This document shows, in pieces, positions 60,918-64,000 of a stretch of 64,000 nt of DNA; position 1 is the stretch's first letter; each line of letters begins with the position of its first letter. The DNA is from Castor canadensis (taxonomy: Eukaryota > Chordata > Mammalia > Rodentia > Castoridae). Location: positions 151,295,973 to 151,359,972 of the forward strand of contig NC_133389.1 of the NCBI RefSeq assembly GCF_047511655.1, in the 5' to 3' direction. The notes beneath the pieces were generated by a model that worked only from the letters and a program-made list of their open reading frames with translations, did no database searches and was not told the DNA's origin. The position numbers were made by a program, and so were the translations under genes.

Positions 60918-61189
60918 GATATGAGGGGGCTAGGATGCAGAAGAGAAGCTATTATATAATTTCTAGAGGCTCTTCTATATGTATCTGTCATTCTATTGAT
61001 GCTACTCTGTAACTATTCATTTTCACTTATCAACACATCTTGAAAATGCTCTGTATCAAAGCATTTCTTCTCTTGTTTTCCGATTTGACTTTATCCTTTT
61101 AATGACATTTTTTTCTGAACAGATACTCTTAATTCTCTAAAAGCTTAATAACATATAAGACAAACCCAGATAAAAATGAGCAATAGAAG

Positions 61190-61500
61190 CTGGGCCCTGG
61201 TGGCTCATGCCTGCAATCCTAGCTATTTGAAAGGCCAAGATTGGGAGGATCCGGGTTCCAGGCCAGCCCGGGGGTGAAAAAATAGTTTGTAATTCCTCTT
61301 TTCAGCTGGGGGAAAAAAAAAAGCTAGGTGTAGGAGGATGGTGGGTCCAGTCTGGCCTGGGCAAAAAGCAAGACCGTATCTCCAAAATGACCACAGCAAA
61401 ATGGGACTGGATGAGTGGCTCAAGTGGTAGAGTGCCTGCCGAGGAAGCGTGAAGCCCTGAGTTCAAACCCTAGTACCATCACCACCACACACACAAAAAA
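61190..61500 (+). repeat. Composite B1/ID-like SINE, longer variant
   Basis: GCTGGGCCCTGGTGGCTC ... then an extra internal segment (61300-61385) before the ID-like end GAGTGGCTCAAGTGGTAGAG ... GAGTTCAAACCCTAGTACC. About 100 bp longer than the other copies. Confidence 0.8.
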
Positions 61501-61504
61501 GGTA

Positions 61505-61965
61505 ATAGAATTCAAAATAGATATTTCTTAAAAAAAGGCATACAAATGGCCACTAGCTACGTGAAAAAATGCTGAACATCACTGATCACCAGGAACAAGC
61601 AAGTAAAAGCCACAATGAGATACAGCTCATTCCCGTAAGGCTGGTTACTATCAAAAAGACTAAGGATCACAAGTGCTGGTGAGGATGAGGAGAAAAACGA
61701 ACTCTTGCATGCCATTGATGGGAATGTAAATTAGTATAACCATTATAGAAAGCAGTATGAAAGTTCTTTTAAAAAGTTAAAAATAGAACTACCACACAAC
61801 GCAGCAATCCCAGAAATCAGTGTGTCAAAGGGATATTTGCATTCCCATGTTTGTTGCAACACTATTCACAAAGCCAAGAAACAGAAGCTAAGTGTTCATC
61901 CATTAATGAATGGATAAAGAAAATATGGTGTATCTCTCTGTCTCTCTCACTCTCTTTCTCTCTCC

Positions 61966-61996
<31 letters not shown>

Positions 61997-62180
61997 AACA
62001 CAGAGGAATACAACTCAGCCATAAAAAGAATGAAATCCTGTCACTTGCGATACCATGGATAGAACTGGAAGTCTTTATGTTAAATGAAATAAGCCAGGTG
62101 CAGAAAGACAAGTACTGCATGATCTCACTTTTACGTAGACTCTAAAAAAGTTGATCTCATAGAAGTTGAGAGTAGAATAG
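61505..62180 (+). mobile_element. Old L1 3' end
   Basis: 'GGCATACAAATGGCCACTAG', 'AAAAATGCTGAACATCACT' and 'GCAACACTATTCACAAAGCC' are the L1 ORF2 end. A (TC)n/(CA)n microsatellite at 61932-62000 interrupts it. Confidence 0.8.
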
Positions 62181-62199
62181 TAGTTCCCAGATAGTCCTG

Positions 62200-62360
62200 G
62201 GTTTGTGTACTGGCTCTGCCATTTGTCAGCTAAAGTTAAGTTTCCTCATCTGCACCGAGGCCTTCTTACAGATGTTGTAAGCATAAGTCATGATGATAGT
62301 GAGTATTTATTGAGAACTATTGAAGTACCAGGCACTATGCTAAAGCCCAATCTGTTTCAT
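62200..62360 (+). repeat. MIR/L2-like fragments
   Basis: 'ctggctctgccatttgtcagct ... tttcctcatctgca' (MIR core) followed by 'gagtatttattgagaactattgaagtaccaggcactatgctaa' (MIR/L2-like). The following 62360-63280 shows nothing identifiable. Confidence 0.6.
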
Positions 62361-63274
62361 CTCCCATAATTTTGCTCAGGCAAGAATTTGAAAGTGGGAG
62401 TCTGAGGACTGGTACTTTTAAAATCTACCCAGTTAATTCTGAGGCCAGTAAGGTTGAGATTCTTGGCTGTATGTTAATGTCTAGACAGAGGTTAATCACT
62501 CAGGGTCTTAGAGACAAATATACCTCATTCTACAGTAACAGAATACCATGTTCTCAACATCTCAAGCCTCGGTTTCCTCATTATAATATGAAAGCAAAAG
62601 TAGCATTCACCCTGAGAACTGTTCAGAAGCTGAACTGAGCCTGTCTTAGGGACATGACTGAGTCTGGCACACTCAGTGGTCTGATAAGGATTACCTTGTA
62701 CCATTATTAGCCAGCTCTTATTTCCTTGGAGACTGAGAATTCAAAGATCTGTTGCCTTTCTGCATAAATCACTCTGTCTTAGTTTAAATTTGTCTTCCAT
62801 CCACATGGCTCATTACAAGTCCTAAGTGATGGGGAAGGGGAGCTAGTATGTCATAGTGACAAATCCATGTGACTATTCGAGCCTCAGTTTTGCCATTCAT
62901 AACATAGGACAACATCCCCTTCATTAATGTCAGAGTTAGAGAGAGTTCACAAAGAGGTGCAGCATTTTTACTGTACTAGTGTTGGTGCTTTGCTTACAAA
63001 ATGTACAAGATGTGAAAAGGGCAGAAACCCCTTTTAAAAAGTTCAAACAGGAAGTAAGCCAAGAACAGGGAGTGGAAGGCAAATAAGGGCAGCAGGGGAG
63101 GATGTGGGACTCAGAGACCTGGGGCCATGTTGTACTCAGCACTGCTACAATTACAGACTTAGTGCTGCCAAGACACTGGTTACCACTAGTCCCTAAAATA
63201 TGACCAGGGAAGCAGACACAAGTGTTGTTGCCCCTGCTCAGGGCTGGGCAGCTTGGACCTTTTTCAGCTGCAGA

Positions 63275-63480
63275 TCAGCTTTTTGTTTTTTATTTATTTT
63301 ATTATTTAATTTTTATTATCATATTATTGTTGTACTGGGGGTACATTGTGACATTTACAAAAGTGCTTACAATATATTTTAGTTAAATTCACCCCTTCCA
63401 TCATTCTCTTTTATCCCCCTCTCCATCCATTCTTAGAAGAGTTTCAACAGGTCTCGTTCTTCCATGGCAGGCCAGTGTTG
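63275..63480 (-). mobile_element. Old L1 3' end, antisense
   Basis: TTATTATCATATTATTGTTG ... GTACATTGTGACATTTACAA ... CACCCCTTCCATCATTCTC resembles the antisense 3' end of a rodent-type L1 3' UTR; similar in style to 28300-28430. Confidence 0.5.
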
Positions 63481-63606
63481 ACTTTTCAAGAAGAGCCCCA
63501 GAAATAGGATCTTGTGTAGGGGGTAGAGAAGGGTGTTGGTCCTAGATTTCGGGGCTGAGATTTGGATCTTGGCACACAGGGAAATTCCTCTTCTAGATCC
63601 TCTACA

Positions 63607-63662
63607 AGGAAAAGTGGGTGAGGAAAAGTGGGTGAGGAAAAGTGGGTGAGGAAAAGTGGGTG
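63607..63662. repeat. Minisatellite, 4 x 14 bp
   Basis: Four perfect copies of AGGAAAAGTGGGTG in tandem. 63663-64000 has no recognisable feature. Confidence 0.95.
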
Positions 63663-64000
63663 AACAACTTTCTGTGTCCTGGGGCACTTTATACTAAATG
63701 GAATCAGTGTATATCTTTTCCACAAGGCATGTCCGGCTCTGTTAGTAGCTGATTACCTCCTTCTTCTGAGTGGTTGGAAATTGGGCACGGGTTCCTTTAA
63801 ATACTGAAAATTCCTGTTGAAGTGAGTCAGTTCTGTCCTGGTTTAGGGATAAAGTTTACTCTCTTGTTCTTTCAGTGGAGAATTTTTTTCTCTTGCCGAA
63901 GACCAGATTCTGCCCTTCTACTCGAAGGCAGTGACTTCACAGCTTCTCCTTCCTTTACTTCCTGTGATTTTAAAAAACCTAGCTTTGTGAATTCATGAGT

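Noticed and set aside
1-64000. CRISPR arrays, operons, bacterial or phage systems
   Set aside because: Nothing regular with spacers was seen; gene structure, splice sites, SINEs and L1s show this is a mammalian nuclear genome.

Overview
The window is nuclear DNA from a placental mammal, very probably a rodent. It has the small composite SINEs of rodents (a B1/7SL-like left part joined to a tRNA-Ala/ID-like tail), young 6-7 kb L1 elements and class I endogenous retroviruses (ERVs), with older MIR/L2/L1 remnants in between. A caspase-10 locus is present; CASP10 is known to be missing from mouse and rat, so a non-murid rodent (beaver-like or squirrel-like lineage) fits best. The species assignment is inference.

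The only conventional gene I can support is CASP10 on the + strand in the first 6.4 kb: a linker exon (2987-3077), an exon ending in the conserved NNHSFTS segment (5250-5358) and the large catalytic exon with the active-site His and Cys and the IEAD processing site (5895-6387). Intron phases are consistent. The linker exon, however, cannot be read openly from its best acceptor, and I could not find the last CASP10 exon anywhere in the remaining 57 kb. The rest is either a very long, repeat-inflated last intron or intergenic sequence toward CASP8.

Layout: 0-6.4 kb, CASP10 exons with SINEs, two antisense truncated L1s (one with a probable 3' transduction) and a TTCC microsatellite. 6.4-10 kb, L2, class I ERV internal sequence and antisense LTR pieces. 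10.9-14.0 kb, gamma-type ERV pol remains ending in an LTR. 14.0-20.9 kb, several LTRs and AT-rich ERV leader sequence containing a three-part alternating inverted repeat. 21.2-28.06 kb, a nearly full-length + strand L1. 28.3-30.9 kb, an old antisense L1 split by a minus-strand ERV with a tRNA-His-type primer binding site. 30.9-33.0 kb, ERV leader and LTR on the minus strand. 33.9-40.35 kb, a structurally complete but coding-dead class I ERV (two LTRs, 4-bp duplication, gag-pol-env remains) whose 5' LTR carries a younger L1 insertion. 41.5-44.1 kb, a minus-strand IWS1 processed pseudogene split by two LTRs in tail-to-tail orientation, with a CpG-rich promoter-like block upstream. 47.06-53.5 kb, a second nearly full-length L1. 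53.5-57.6 kb, an old L1 interrupted by an RPL13A processed pseudogene, another repeat and a small young L1. 57.9-64 kb, mostly unassigned sequence with SINE, old L1, microsatellite and a 4 x 14-bp minisatellite.

Apart from CASP10 the genes do not form a working system. The window mainly records nested retrotransposition. All readings were made by eye without database searches.
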